Positions 43,068 through 51,380 are shown, numbered from the stretch's first letter. The stretch is DNA of 64,000 bases from Sphingomonas citricola (GCF_019429535.1 NZ_JAHXZM010000003.1:496001-560000), one strand, 5' to 3'. Numbers and translations are program-made. The notes: generated by a model from the letters alone, not told the origin.

Positions 43068-43760
43068 ATGGCACGCGCACGCATGTTGCTGGTCGAGGAT
43101 GACGCCAGCTTGGCCGAACTGCTCGTCTGGCATTTCGCCCGCGAGAATTTCGACGTCCAGCACACGATCGACGGCGAGGAGGCGCTGCTGCTCGCGCGCG
43201 AGACGCCGCCCGACATCGTGCTGCTCGACTGGATGGTTGAGGGTATCTCCGGCATCGAGGTCTGCCGCCGGCTGCGCCGCGCCGCCGAGACGCAGAACGT
43301 CCCGATCATCATGCTGACTGCGCGCGGCGAAGAGGAGGACCGCGTCCGCGGGCTCGAGACGGGGGCGGACGATTACGTCACCAAGCCGTTCTCGCCACGC
43401 GAGCTCGTGGCGCGTGTCGGCGCGGTGCTGCGCCGCGTGCGCCCGGCGCTGGCGGGCGAGGCATTGAGCTATTCCGACCTCGAGATGGACACGGTCGGCC
43501 ACAAGGTGCGGCGCGGCGGCGAGGTGATCCCGCTGGGGCCGACCGAGTTCAGGCTGCTCAAGCATTTCCTCGAACATCCCGGCCACGTGTTCTCGCGCGA
43601 GCGGCTGCTCGACAGCGTCTGGGGCCACGACAGCGACATCGAGAGCCGTACGGTAGACGTCCACATCCGCCGGCTGCGCAAGGCAATCAACGAGGGCGGG
43701 CGTCCCGACATCATCCGGACGGTGCGATCGGCCGGCTACGCGCTCGACGCCGGGCACTAG
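43068..43760 (+). CDS. phoB: phosphate regulon response regulator PhoB
   Basis: OmpR-type regulator of 230 residues. Receiver domain with acidic pair Asp11-Asp12, phospho-acceptor Asp54 in VLLDWMVEGISG, conserved Thr in IIMLTARGEEEDR and Lys in DDYVTKPFSPREL. The winged-helix domain includes GPTEFRLLKHFLEHPGHVFSRERLLDSVWG and DVHIRRLRKAIN. When phosphorylated by PhoR it should bind the Pho box before pstS and so control its own operon. Confidence 0.96.
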   Translation: MARARMLLVEDDASLAELLVWHFARENFDVQHTIDGEEALLLARETPPDIVLLDWMVEGISGIEVCRRLRRAAETQNVPIIMLTARGEEEDRVRGLETGADDYVTKPFSPRELVARVGAVLRRVRPALAGEALSYSDLEMDTVGHKVRRGGEVIPLGPTEFRLLKHFLEHPGHVFSRERLLDSVWGHDSDIESRTVDVHIRRLRKAINEGGRPDIIRTVRSAGYALDAGH

Positions 43761-43887
43761 ACGCTCGCCGGCACCGGTTCGACCGCAAACGTCGGATCGG
43801 TAACGCAACGATGGACCCTTCCTGCTGATCGCACGTTCCCCCGACCGCGTGTCTTTCACACGACCGACATTCGGCAGGAGAGTTCTC

Positions 43888-44403
43888 ATGAAGTCTATCC
43901 TTCTCGCAGCGGCCGCATTTATCGCGGCACCCGCCATTGCGCAGACCACGACCCCGGCTCCGGCCGACAACGGCGCATCGATGCCGCAGGACCAGACCAC
44001 CACGACCGATTCGACCACCACAACGACGACGCCGAGCGACCCCGCGATGTCGACGCCGCCAACCGCGTCAGATCCCAACATGCCGATGCAGGGTACGACG
44101 CCGAGCGCGCCGACCGACCAGTCGCAGACGATGCCCGCACCGACGACCGGTGGTGACGGCACGATGGCGGCGCCGGCGGGTTCGACCCCGCCGGGTGGTT
44201 ATCAGCCGTCGCAGCCCGCGATGAGCGGCCAGATGGCACCGGGCGCGACCGTCCGCTACCAGGCGGCGCAGGATCCGAACACCGCCTATCCGCCGCCGGC
44301 GCCCAAGGCGAGCTACCCGATCTGCAAGAAGGGTCAGTATGACGGCTGCACGCAGGCGAGCGACGCACGCGGCACGCGCAAGGCGCCGCGCCGCCGTCGC
44401 TAA
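43888..44403 (+). CDS. secreted Thr/Pro-rich low-complexity protein
   Basis: Protein of 171 residues with a clean signal peptide (KSILLAAAAFIAAPAIAQ, cleavage after AQ). The mature part is mostly Thr, Pro, Ala, Met and Gln in repeats without fixed period, followed by a short ordered end with two cysteines (SYPICKKGQYDGCTQ) and a basic tail KAPRRRR. It looks like a flexible periplasmic or cell-surface linker with a small disulphide-closed end that could touch DNA, lipid A or peptidoglycan by charge. No known family. AGGAG lies seven bases before the ATG. A terminator-like hairpin follows. Confidence 0.72.
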   Translation: MKSILLAAAAFIAAPAIAQTTTPAPADNGASMPQDQTTTTDSTTTTTTPSDPAMSTPPTASDPNMPMQGTTPSAPTDQSQTMPAPTTGGDGTMAAPAGSTPPGGYQPSQPAMSGQMAPGATVRYQAAQDPNTAYPPPAPKASYPICKKGQYDGCTQASDARGTRKAPRRRR

Positions 44404-44410
44404 GCGACAC

Positions 44411-44432
44411 AAGCGGGCGGTTGCGCCCGTTT
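44411..44432 (+). terminator. hairpin terminator after the Thr/Pro-rich gene
   Basis: AAGCGGGCG and CGCCCGTTT pair (nine pairs, one G-U) around a GTTG loop, eight bases after the stop of the secreted protein gene. The U run is only three bases and is part of the stem, so termination strength is uncertain. Confidence 0.55.
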
Positions 44433-44448
44433 GAATGATGAGTATGGG

Positions 44449-44479
44449 AAGGCGCTCTATCTACACGAAGGAGCGCCTT
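44449..44479 (+). promoter_or_regulatory. hairpin that includes the ribosome binding site of the SDR gene
   Basis: AAGGCGCTC (44449-44457) pairs perfectly with GAGCGCCTT (44471-44479) around a 13-base loop. The ribosome binding site AAGGAG (44468-44473) lies half in the loop and half in the 3' arm, and the ATG follows five bases after the stem. TTTT at 44478-44481 also makes it look like a terminator. It could therefore control translation of the dehydrogenase (switch or thermometer) or end upstream transcription. Confidence 0.5.
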
Positions 44480-44483
44480 TTCC

Positions 44484-45383
44484 ATGTCCATCCGTTTCGA
44501 TGACAAGGTCGCGATCGTCACCGGCGCCGGCGGCGGTCTGGGGCGCGAATATGCGCTCGAACTCGCGCGTCGCGGCGCGAAGGTCGTCGTCAACGATCTG
44601 GGCGGCGACCGCAGCGGCCAAGGCGCGTCGGATGCCGCGCAAAAGGTCGTCGAGGAGATCGAGGCCGCGGGCGGTCAGGCGATCGCCAATGGTGCCAGCG
44701 TCACCGAATACGACCAGATGGTCGAGTTGGTCGCACAGGCAAAAGAAAAATGGGGCGGCGTCCACGTCCTGATCAACAACGCAGGCGTGCTGCGCGACAA
44801 GACGTTCGCGAAGATGGAGCCGGCGGATTTCGATTTCGTCGTCAAGGTCCACCTCATCGGGTCGGCCAACGCGACCAAGGCGTGCTGGGAAACGTTTCGC
44901 GAGCAGAATTACGGCCGCGTGCTGATGACTGCGTCGTCGACGGGCCTGTTCGGCAATTTCGGCCAGGCGAATTACGGCGCGGCGAAGCTCGGCCTCGCGG
45001 GTCTGACCAAGACGTTATACCTCGAAGGTGCGAAGAACAACATCAAGGTCAACACGCTCGCGCCGACCGCGGGGACGCGGATGACGCAGGACATCTTCCC
45101 CGAGCAATTGTTCGACGCTTTCTCGCCCGACAAGGTCGTGCCAGCCGCGCTGTTCCTCGTCAGCGAGGACGCGCCGACCAACCAGATCCTCGGTGCGGGC
45201 GCCGGGGTGTTCCAGGCGAGCTACGTTACGCTGACGCAGGGCGTAGCACTCAAGGGCAACGATCTCTCGCCCGAGGGGATCGCGGCGCATTGGGCGCAGA
45301 TCACCGATCGCACCGGGGAAATCGTACCTGATTCCGGTTCGGCGCAGGCGATGCTGATCGGCAAGAAGCTGCAGGAAGGCTGA
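44484..45383 (+). CDS. SDR-family (3R)-hydroxyacyl-CoA dehydrogenase-like oxidoreductase
   Basis: NAD-dependent short-chain dehydrogenase of 299 residues, similar to the dehydrogenase half of peroxisomal multifunctional enzyme 2. Cofactor motif TGAGGGLGREYALELARRGA and the VVNDLGGD segment indicate NAD use. NNAGVLRDKTF is the structural motif, and SSTGLFGNFGQANYGAAK holds the catalytic Ser, Tyr and Lys. The C-terminal extension beyond 240 fits the MFE-2 type. It should oxidise 3-hydroxyacyl-CoA in fatty acid or sterol side-chain breakdown. It stands alone between two hairpins. Confidence 0.92.
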   Translation: MSIRFDDKVAIVTGAGGGLGREYALELARRGAKVVVNDLGGDRSGQGASDAAQKVVEEIEAAGGQAIANGASVTEYDQMVELVAQAKEKWGGVHVLINNAGVLRDKTFAKMEPADFDFVVKVHLIGSANATKACWETFREQNYGRVLMTASSTGLFGNFGQANYGAAKLGLAGLTKTLYLEGAKNNIKVNTLAPTAGTRMTQDIFPEQLFDAFSPDKVVPAALFLVSEDAPTNQILGAGAGVFQASYVTLTQGVALKGNDLSPEGIAAHWAQITDRTGEIVPDSGSAQAMLIGKKLQEG

Positions 45384-45391
45384 TCAGAGAC

Positions 45392-45428
45392 ACGGGTGCC
45401 TTTCGTTTCGGAGGCGCCCGTTCTGGCT
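45392..45428 (+). terminator. rho-independent terminator after the SDR gene
   Basis: ACGGGTGCCT pairs with AGGCGCCCGT over ten positions (one G-U) around a ten-base loop, nine bases after the stop. It is followed by TCTGGCTTT, a weak U-rich tail. Beyond it, up to 45510, nothing else is visible. Confidence 0.7.
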
Positions 45429-45510
45429 TTACGTCAGTGCCGCCTTGCGCGGATCGTGTGACGGTGTGAAGCGGCGCAACGGCGCATGACGTCTCGATCG
45501 AATCAGAGCG

Positions 45511-45855
45511 TCATTCCTCGACCAGCTTGAGCAAACGCCGCTCGACGGGGGCGAGGACGGGTCCCAATTCGTGCCCGCGTTTGATCACCTGCCCTGCCTC
45601 CCCGACGAGTGTCCACATGCCCTGACGCTGGCGTAGGCTGGGGCGTTTCTCGACGCGGAACTCGGGCCGTTCGGTCGCGCGGCGGAACGCCGAGAAGATG
45701 GCGGCTTCGCGCCCGAGATCGATCGCGTAATCGCGCCAGTGCCCCGCCGCGACCATGCGGCCGTAGAGGTCGAGGATACGCGTCAGTTCCTGTCGGTCGA
45801 ACGCGACCTGCGACGGTGCGCCGGCCGGCTTCGGAAACGGAGTGACGGTACCCAT
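45511..45855 (-). CDS. DUF2794 family protein
   Basis: Conserved alphaproteobacterial protein of 114 residues. VAFDRQELTRILDLYGRMVAAGHWRDYAIDLGREAAIFSAFRRA, then RVEKRPSLRQRQGMWTLV and VIKRGHELGPVL match the DUF2794 family closely. Its role is unknown. No membrane segments or signal peptide are visible, so it is cytoplasmic. It overlaps the stop of cysE by one base and is probably translated from the same message. Confidence 0.85.
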   Translation of the reverse strand: MGTVTPFPKPAGAPSQVAFDRQELTRILDLYGRMVAAGHWRDYAIDLGREAAIFSAFRRATERPEFRVEKRPSLRQRQGMWTLVGEAGQVIKRGHELGPVLAPVERRLLKLVEE

Positions 45856-46535
45856 CAGGCGCGGTTACGCCGATCGCTGTCTTGTTCCTCCAGCAACGCG
45901 TCCAGCCGCTTGCGCATCGCCTCCAACTCGCAGCGGAGCAGCTCCACCTTCTGCGTGGCGGGATCGAACATCTCCGAACACGGCGTGCCGTAGGGGACGA
46001 AGCGACGCTCGGGCGCTTGCCCGCCCTCGACCATCGTCGGACGCGCGGGGATACCGACCATCACCGCACCCTCGGGCACATCGCGCGTTACTACCGCGTT
46101 GGCGCCGACGCGCGCGCGCGGGCCGACCGTGATCGGCCCCAGCACCTGCGCGCCCGACCCGATGATCGCTCCATCGGCGATCGTCGGGTGCCGCTTGCCG
46201 CCCACGCCGTTGTCGGGGCTGGTCCCGCCAAGCGTCACGCACTGGTAGATCGTCACGTTGTCGCCGATCACCGCGGTCTCGCCGATCACGACGAAACCGT
46301 GGTCGATAAAGAAGTTGCGGCCGATCGTGGCGCCGGGGTGAATGTCGATCGCGGTGGTCGCGCGCGAGAAGTGGTTCACGCACCGTGAGAGAAAGAACAG
46401 GCGGGCACGGAACAGTCGGTGCGCGAGCTTGTGCCAGCCGAGTGCCCAGACGCCCGGATATGTGAGAATCTCCGCGCGGCTGCGCGGTGCCGGATCACGC
46501 GCGCGAATCGAGTCAATGTATGAGAGAAGTGACAT
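45855..46535 (-). CDS. cysE: serine O-acetyltransferase (EpsC/CysE type)
   Basis: First enzyme of cysteine synthesis, 226 residues: it makes O-acetylserine from serine and acetyl-CoA. A helical N-terminus (YPGVWALGWHKLAHRLFRARL) precedes a hexapeptide-repeat beta helix with DIHPGATIGRNFFIDHGFVVIGETAVIGDNVTIYQCVTLGG, including the catalytic His and the HPTI loop. The C-terminal coiled tail is a place for interaction with cysteine synthase, though here it is Arg/Glu-rich. It is divergent from a TauE-like exporter gene. Confidence 0.9.
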   Translation of the reverse strand: MSLLSYIDSIRARDPAPRSRAEILTYPGVWALGWHKLAHRLFRARLFFLSRCVNHFSRATTAIDIHPGATIGRNFFIDHGFVVIGETAVIGDNVTIYQCVTLGGTSPDNGVGGKRHPTIADGAIIGSGAQVLGPITVGPRARVGANAVVTRDVPEGAVMVGIPARPTMVEGGQAPERRFVPYGTPCSEMFDPATQKVELLRCELEAMRKRLDALLEEQDSDRRNRA

Positions 46536-46679
46536 GGTACCGCGCCCCTATACGCGTGAACCCCGCACTTAGGTGCACCCCCTGACCTTTTCCAGCGCCG
46601 AACAACGCGCGAACAAACCCTAGTCCAGCCATCGGATTTACGGCTCGACCGCGCTGCCAAGTACCGCCAAGGTGACTTC

Positions 46680-47450
46680 ATGCCAGATATCAGCCAGATA
46701 GACCTCGCCGCCATCCTCCCTTTCGTGGGGATCGGATTTGCCGCGCAACTGGTCGACGGTGCGCTGGGCATGGCATTCGGGGTGATCTGCAACGTATTGC
46801 TGGTCGCGGTAGTGGGCGTCGCCCCCGCGCGCGCATCCGCCAACGTCCACATCGTCGAGACGTTCACCACGGCGGTGTCGGGAATCAGCCACGCGCTTCA
46901 CGGCAACATCGACCGGAAACTGTTCGTCCGCCTGCTGATCCCCGGCCTGATCGGCGGGGTGACGGGTGCCTATGTGCTGACGAGCATCGACGGCAGCGTC
47001 GTGAAGCCGTTCGTGCTCGCCTATCTGGTCGCGATGGGGATCTACCTGCTAATTCGCGGGCTGATGGCCGCCCCGCAGCGCGGTCGGGCGAAGATCGTCG
47101 CGCCGATCGGGCTGATCGGCGGTTTTCTAGACGCGGTAGGCGGCGGTGGATGGGGTCCGATGGTCACGTCCAACCTGCTCGTACAGGGCGTCGAGCCGCG
47201 CCGCGTTGTCGGCACGGTCAACTCGGTCGAATTCTTCCTGACGCTGACGGTGTCGGCCGCATTCATCTATCACCTCGGCCTCAGGGACTTCGCCACCGCG
47301 ACATTGGGACTGCTGGTCGGCGGGGTGGCGGCGGCACCGCTCGGCGCGATCCTCGCCAAGCGGATCCCGACGCGCGCACTGCTCATCCTGGTCGGGGCGG
47401 TGCTGACGATCACCAGCACTTACGGGTTCGTCGTCGCGGTATTGCTGTAG
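46680..47450 (+). CDS. TauE/SafE-family membrane exporter
   Basis: Membrane protein of 256 residues with about eight helices. FVGIGFAAQLVDGALGMAFGVICNVLL and the second-half repeat GLIGGFLDAVGGGGWGPMVTSNLL are the two TauE motifs. The family exports sulfite, sulfoacetate or related organic anions. The divergent cysE gene and the downstream oxyR gene suggest a link to sulfur handling or oxidative stress, but no sulfite-forming gene is present. The 144-base gap to cysE probably holds both promoters. Confidence 0.9.
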   Translation: MPDISQIDLAAILPFVGIGFAAQLVDGALGMAFGVICNVLLVAVVGVAPARASANVHIVETFTTAVSGISHALHGNIDRKLFVRLLIPGLIGGVTGAYVLTSIDGSVVKPFVLAYLVAMGIYLLIRGLMAAPQRGRAKIVAPIGLIGGFLDAVGGGGWGPMVTSNLLVQGVEPRRVVGTVNSVEFFLTLTVSAAFIYHLGLRDFATATLGLLVGGVAAAPLGAILAKRIPTRALLILVGAVLTITSTYGFVVAVLL

Positions 47451-47522
47451 CCGGGGCGGGCTTTGCTTGCCTGATCGATGGAAGCGCGTATGCCTGCGCG
47501 CTCCGATCGGGCGGAGCGAAGA

Positions 47523-48425
47523 ATGTCAGCCACTTACCTGCCGACGCTCAAGCAGTTGCAATATCTGATTGCGCTGAAGGATCACGGCCATTTCGGCCGC
47601 GCGGCAGACGCGTGTTTCGTGACGCAGTCGACGCTGTCGGCGGGTCTGCGCGAGCTCGAGACGCTGATCGGCGTCACGCTGGTCGAGCGGACACGCCGCG
47701 TCGTGCGCTTCACTCCGCTGGGCGATCAGATCGCGGCCAAGGCGAGACGAGTGCTGCGCGAGGCGGAGGAACTGGGCGACATGGCACGCGCTGCGGGACG
47801 TCCGTTGTCGGGCGAGATGCGGATGAGCGTCATTCCGACGATCGCGCCGTTCATGCTGCCGCGCATCCTGCCACGGCTGCGGGAGAGTTATCCCGACCTG
47901 AAACTGTTCCTGCGCGAGGAGCCGAGCGGCCCGGCGTGCGAGGCGCTGGCCAACGGGCGCGCCGATTGTGTGCTGCTGGCGCTTCCCTATGCCTGCGGCG
48001 ACGTGTCGGTCGCACCGTTGTTCGACGATCGGCTGTATCTCGCCTTTCCCGAGGGCGAGATGCCGGCCTCTCCCGCCGCGGTCCAGCCAGCCGACATCGA
48101 CGAGACGCGGCTGCTTTTACTCGAAGACGGGCATTGTCTGAAGGATCACGCGCTCGCGGCGTGCAACCGGCCTGAACTGCGCGCCGAAGCGACGATGCTC
48201 GGCACCTCGCTGCATACCGTCGTGCAGATGGTCGACAACGGCTTGGGCGTTACGATGCTGCCCAAGATCGCGCTCGATGCAGGGATCCTCGAACATACGC
48301 GCGTGTCGGCGCGGCCGCTCGATGCCGAGCATCCCGACCGCACGCTCGCGCTCGTGTGGCGGCGCGCATCACCGCGCGAGCGTGACTTCCAGCTCCTCGC
48401 CGAAGTTCTGAAAACCGCGCGCTAG
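47523..48425 (+). CDS. oxyR: OxyR-type hydrogen peroxide-sensing LysR regulator
   Basis: LysR-family regulator of 300 residues. The winged helix is LPTLKQLQYLIALKDHGHFGRAADACFVTQSTLSAGLRELE. Cys205 and Cys214 in EDGHCLKDHALAAC are spaced nine apart, exactly like the redox pair Cys199/Cys208 of Escherichia coli OxyR, so peroxide sensing by disulphide formation is very likely. I chose the ATG before SATYLPT; an upstream Met adds an Arg-rich 15 residues. No catalase or peroxidase gene lies within the window. Confidence 0.93.
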   Translation: MSATYLPTLKQLQYLIALKDHGHFGRAADACFVTQSTLSAGLRELETLIGVTLVERTRRVVRFTPLGDQIAAKARRVLREAEELGDMARAAGRPLSGEMRMSVIPTIAPFMLPRILPRLRESYPDLKLFLREEPSGPACEALANGRADCVLLALPYACGDVSVAPLFDDRLYLAFPEGEMPASPAAVQPADIDETRLLLLEDGHCLKDHALAACNRPELRAEATMLGTSLHTVVQMVDNGLGVTMLPKIALDAGILEHTRVSARPLDAEHPDRTLALVWRRASPRERDFQLLAEVLKTAR

Positions 48426-48426
48426 C

Positions 48427-48873
48427 TCAGCGCCAGCGATCCGCGGCGTGGTCGTCGCTCTCGCGTGCCTCGACCCAGCGCCCCTTGCCCGCGACGACTT
48501 CGCGTTTCCAGAATGGCGCATCGGTTTTCAACCGGTCAATCAGGAACGCGCAGGCCTCGAGCGCGGCGGCGCGGTGGGCGGATGCCGCACCGGTGAAGAC
48601 GATCCGCTCGCCCGGATGCATCGGGCCGACGCGGTGGACAATCGTCGCGGCCGAGAGCGACCAGCGCGCCACCGCCTGCTCGGCGAGCCGGAGCAACGCC
48701 GCCTCGGTCGCACCGGGATAATGTTCGAGTTCGAGCGTTGCGACCCCGTCGTCGGCGCGGACCAGACCGGTGAAGGTCGCGACCGCCCCGCCCTGTTCGA
48801 GCGACACCTGCTCCGCCGCGATATCGATCGCGTCGGTGGTGACAAGGATGCGGATCATCGCAGCGTCGCTCAT
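48427..48873 (-). CDS. moaE: molybdopterin synthase catalytic subunit MoaE
   Basis: Large subunit of molybdopterin synthase, 148 residues, which adds two sulfurs to precursor Z to make the molybdopterin dithiolene. AVATFTGLVRADDGVATLELEHYPG, IVHRVGPMHPGERIVFTGAASAHRAAALEACAFLIDRLK and PFWKREVV with the catalytic Lys are standard. The ATG overlaps the moaD stop (ATGA). Molybdoenzymes such as the orphan 2Fe-2S protein at 10451 would need this cofactor. Confidence 0.95.
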   Translation of the reverse strand: MSDAAMIRILVTTDAIDIAAEQVSLEQGGAVATFTGLVRADDGVATLELEHYPGATEAALLRLAEQAVARWSLSAATIVHRVGPMHPGERIVFTGAASAHRAAALEACAFLIDRLKTDAPFWKREVVAGKGRWVEARESDDHAADRWR

Positions 48874-49121
48874 CCGCCGGTCACCGGTGGGAAGATCGCG
48901 ATCTCGCGGGCACCCGCGATGCGCGTATCGAGCGGGACGAACGCCTGATCGACCGCCGCGCGTAACCGCGCAGGCTTCGCGAAGGCAGCGGCATGCCCGT
49001 CGCTGCGTGACGACAACCACGCGACAAGATCCGCTACCGTCTCGACGGCCTCGGGCGGGGACACCTCTTCCCCACCCATGCCGATCCGTTCGCGGACCCA
49101 GGCGAAATACAGCAATTGCAT
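48870..49121 (-). CDS. moaD: molybdopterin synthase sulfur carrier MoaD
   Basis: Ubiquitin-like sulfur carrier of 83 residues. The frame shows LLYFAWVRERIGMGGEEV at the start and ends in FPPVTGG with the Gly-Gly that becomes the thiocarboxylate. A longer frame begins at 49151, but MQLLYFAWV gives the family length. It lies between pgsA (four bases away) and moaE (overlap) in the order pgsA-moaD-moaE. Confidence 0.92.
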   Translation of the reverse strand: MQLLYFAWVRERIGMGGEEVSPPEAVETVADLVAWLSSRSDGHAAAFAKPARLRAAVDQAFVPLDTRIAGAREIAIFPPVTGG

Positions 49122-49125
49122 GCGC

Positions 49126-49692
49126 TTAATCCATATGCCTGATACCGACACGCAGATAATCCCAGCCGGTGATCAGCGTCAGCGCCGCCGCGCCCCACAG
49201 GCAGGCGAGCCCAACGAGCTTGATCCACGCATCCGCCGGCAGCGCACCGGCGAGGATCAGCGCCCCGAACGCAACGAGTTGCAGCGTTGTCTTCCACTTT
49301 GCCAATTTGGAAACCGGCAGCGAAACCTGCAGTCCCGCGAGGAATTCGCGCAACCCCGATACTGCGATTTCACGCAAGAGGATCACCAGCGCGGCGATGA
49401 TGTGTACCCCGGTGATGACCGCGGTGTCCTCGTGCCGCGTTCCGACCAGCATCAGGATCACGGCGGCGACCATGATCTTGTCCGCGATCGGATCGAGGAA
49501 CACGCCGAGTTTCGACACGGTACCCTGCGCGCGCGCGAGATAGCCGTCGAAATAATCGGTTACGCCCATCAGGCAGTAGAGCGCGAAGGCGATCCCGAAC
49601 CCCGCTGCCCAGGACGGCCACCACAGCAATCCGACGAGCAGTGGCACCGCCACGATGCGCGACAAAGTGAGCAGGTTCGGAAGCGACAACAT
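49126..49692 (-). CDS. pgsA: CDP-diacylglycerol-glycerol-3-phosphate 3-phosphatidyltransferase
   Basis: Membrane enzyme of 188 residues that makes phosphatidylglycerol phosphate, the first step to phosphatidylglycerol and cardiolipin. SLPNLLTLSRIVAVPLLVGLL at the start and the CDP-alcohol phosphotransferase motif DYFDGYLARAQGTVSKLGVFLDPIADK (Asp-Gly-x2-Ala-Arg-x8-Gly-x3-Asp-x3-Asp) are intact. Five or six helices. A longer frame upstream is Arg/Pro-rich and not similar to the family. It is divergent from the LplT-like gene across a 368-base gap. Confidence 0.93.
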   Translation of the reverse strand: MLSLPNLLTLSRIVAVPLLVGLLWWPSWAAGFGIAFALYCLMGVTDYFDGYLARAQGTVSKLGVFLDPIADKIMVAAVILMLVGTRHEDTAVITGVHIIAALVILLREIAVSGLREFLAGLQVSLPVSKLAKWKTTLQLVAFGALILAGALPADAWIKLVGLACLWGAAALTLITGWDYLRVGIRHMD

Positions 49693-50060
49693 CGCGCCTA
49701 CGCTTGGACCGCGTCGGCGCGGGGTGCAAGGGGCGGGTCGATCGTGTGAGGAACGCGGACGGGCCATGCGTGGCGATCGGTTTATCCGAAGGCTGCTTTT
49801 CCTCGCCATGCCGGACGGGATCCCGGCGCCGTTCCTGTTCGCGTAGATGGACCGGGCTTCGGTTCACGCGTCGAATAGCGACCCGGATTGCTAGCATTCC
49901 TCCCCCCGCCACGCCGTCGACCGACCGCCGCGCCGGCGTCACGGTTGCCACTGCGTTCACGTGCCCCCCGGATCGCCGCCGTACAATCGGCATTGGTCCG
50001 CGCTTACGAAGCCGCTATGCCAGCGGCAGTTTCGCCACAGGACGGGCCCTTTCTCGCGTC
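49693..50060. other. 368-base intergenic region between pgsA and the LplT-like gene
   Basis: This is the longest gap in the window. It lies between divergent starts, so it should hold both promoters. The reading frame of the LplT-like gene stays open through most of it, but the translated stretch is Arg/Pro/Thr-rich without family signs. I see no RNA gene, repeat or small gene that I can support here. Confidence 0.5.
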
Positions 50061-51380
50061 ATGATCAATGCCCTCGGGCTCCTGAAACGCCGCAATTTCC
50101 TGCCGCTGTTCACCACCCAGTTTCTGGGCGCCTTCAACGACAACCTGTTCAAACAGGCGATGGTCCTGTTCGCGACCTACGCGATCTTCAACGATCCCAA
50201 GGTCGAACAGAGCTTCAACGCGCTCGCGACCGCGCTGTCGACGCTGCCGTTCCTGTTGTTCTCCGCGCTTGCCGGACAATTGGCGGACAGCCACGACAAG
50301 GCGCGGATCATCCGCATCGTGAAGACGGCGGAGATCGGCATCATGCTGGTGGGTGCGACTGGGCTGCTGGTAGCGCATACCGCCTGGCAGACGACGGGGA
50401 TCGGCTTGATGCTGGGTGCGGTGTTCCTGCTCGGGATGCACTCGACATTCTTCGGCCCGATCAAATACGCGATCCTGCCGCAGCATCTGGCGCGCGGCTA
50501 CGTGCTGGGCGGAACCGGGCTGGTCGAGGCGGGGACGTATCTGGCGATCTTGACCGGTACGGTCGTCGCGGGCTGGATAAGCCCGCACAGCGCGGCGATC
50601 GGCGTGCTGATCATCGCCGGCATCGGCTGGCTTTCCGGGCGGCAGGTGCCCCCGGCACCGCGGCTCGGGCCGCCGATCCCGCTCGATCTGAACCCGTTCC
50701 GCTCGTCGTGGCGGCTGGTCTCGGCGACGCTGCACATCCCGCGGCTGTTCCTCGCGATCTGTTCGATCAGCTTTTTCTGGACGATCGGCGCGGTGCTGAT
50801 CATCATCTTCCCGCCGCTGGTGAAGAACGTGCTGACGACTAGCCAGCAGGTCGCGAGCATCTTCACCGGAACGCTGTCGATCGGGATCGCGATCGGATCG
50901 GTCGTCATCAACACGATGCTGAAAGGCCGTATCTCGGCGAAATACGCGCCTGCCTCGGTGATCGCGATGGGGGTGTTCGTGGTAATCTTCTCGCTGCTGG
51001 TCCGCACGTGGGAGCCGGCACCCGCCGGGCAGTTGTACGACTGGACCGCATTCATCGCGCAGCCGCGCGCCGCACTGGTCCTGATCGTTCTTCTTGCGAT
51101 CGCGGTGACGGGGGGCATGTTCGTCGTCCCGCTCTACGCCTTCCTCACCACCACGGTGAAGGAGGATCAGACCGCGCGCACGGTGGCGGCGAACAACGTC
51201 GTCAATTCCGCGGCGATGGTAACGGGCGCCGCGGTAGTGACCGGTATCAGCATGGCGGGCGTCACCGCCGAGGACCTGCTGTTCGTCGTCGCCGGAATGT
51301 GTTTGGTGAGCGCGTGGCTGGCGCAGAAACTGCACCGTGCGTGCGATGACGGCTGCCCGGCGACGGACTGCGCCGGCTGA
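50061..51380 (+). CDS. LplT-like lysophospholipid MFS transporter
   Basis: Membrane transporter of 439 residues with eleven or twelve helices. NFLPLFTTQFLGAFNDNLFKQAMVLF at the start and STFFGPIKYAILPQHL in the middle are hallmarks of the LplT family, which flips lysophospholipids inward. TTVKEDQTARTVAANNVVNSAAMV near the end fits as well. In many bacteria this domain is fused to or followed by an acyltransferase and an acyl-ACP synthetase that repair the lipid. Here it stands alone. pgsA, a phospholipid gene, is the divergent neighbour. The C-terminal Cys pair (CDDGCPATDC) is unusual. Confidence 0.9.
   Translation: MINALGLLKRRNFLPLFTTQFLGAFNDNLFKQAMVLFATYAIFNDPKVEQSFNALATALSTLPFLLFSALAGQLADSHDKARIIRIVKTAEIGIMLVGATGLLVAHTAWQTTGIGLMLGAVFLLGMHSTFFGPIKYAILPQHLARGYVLGGTGLVEAGTYLAILTGTVVAGWISPHSAAIGVLIIAGIGWLSGRQVPPAPRLGPPIPLDLNPFRSSWRLVSATLHIPRLFLAICSISFFWTIGAVLIIIFPPLVKNVLTTSQQVASIFTGTLSIGIAIGSVVINTMLKGRISAKYAPASVIAMGVFVVIFSLLVRTWEPAPAGQLYDWTAFIAQPRAALVLIVLLAIAVTGGMFVVPLYAFLTTTVKEDQTARTVAANNVVNSAAMVTGAAVVTGISMAGVTAEDLLFVVAGMCLVSAWLAQKLHRACDDGCPATDCAG

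Noticed and set aside
50004..51335. Open frame of 443 codons on the minus strand opposite the LplT-like gene
   Set aside because: Gln/Arg/Asp-rich antisense shadow without motifs.
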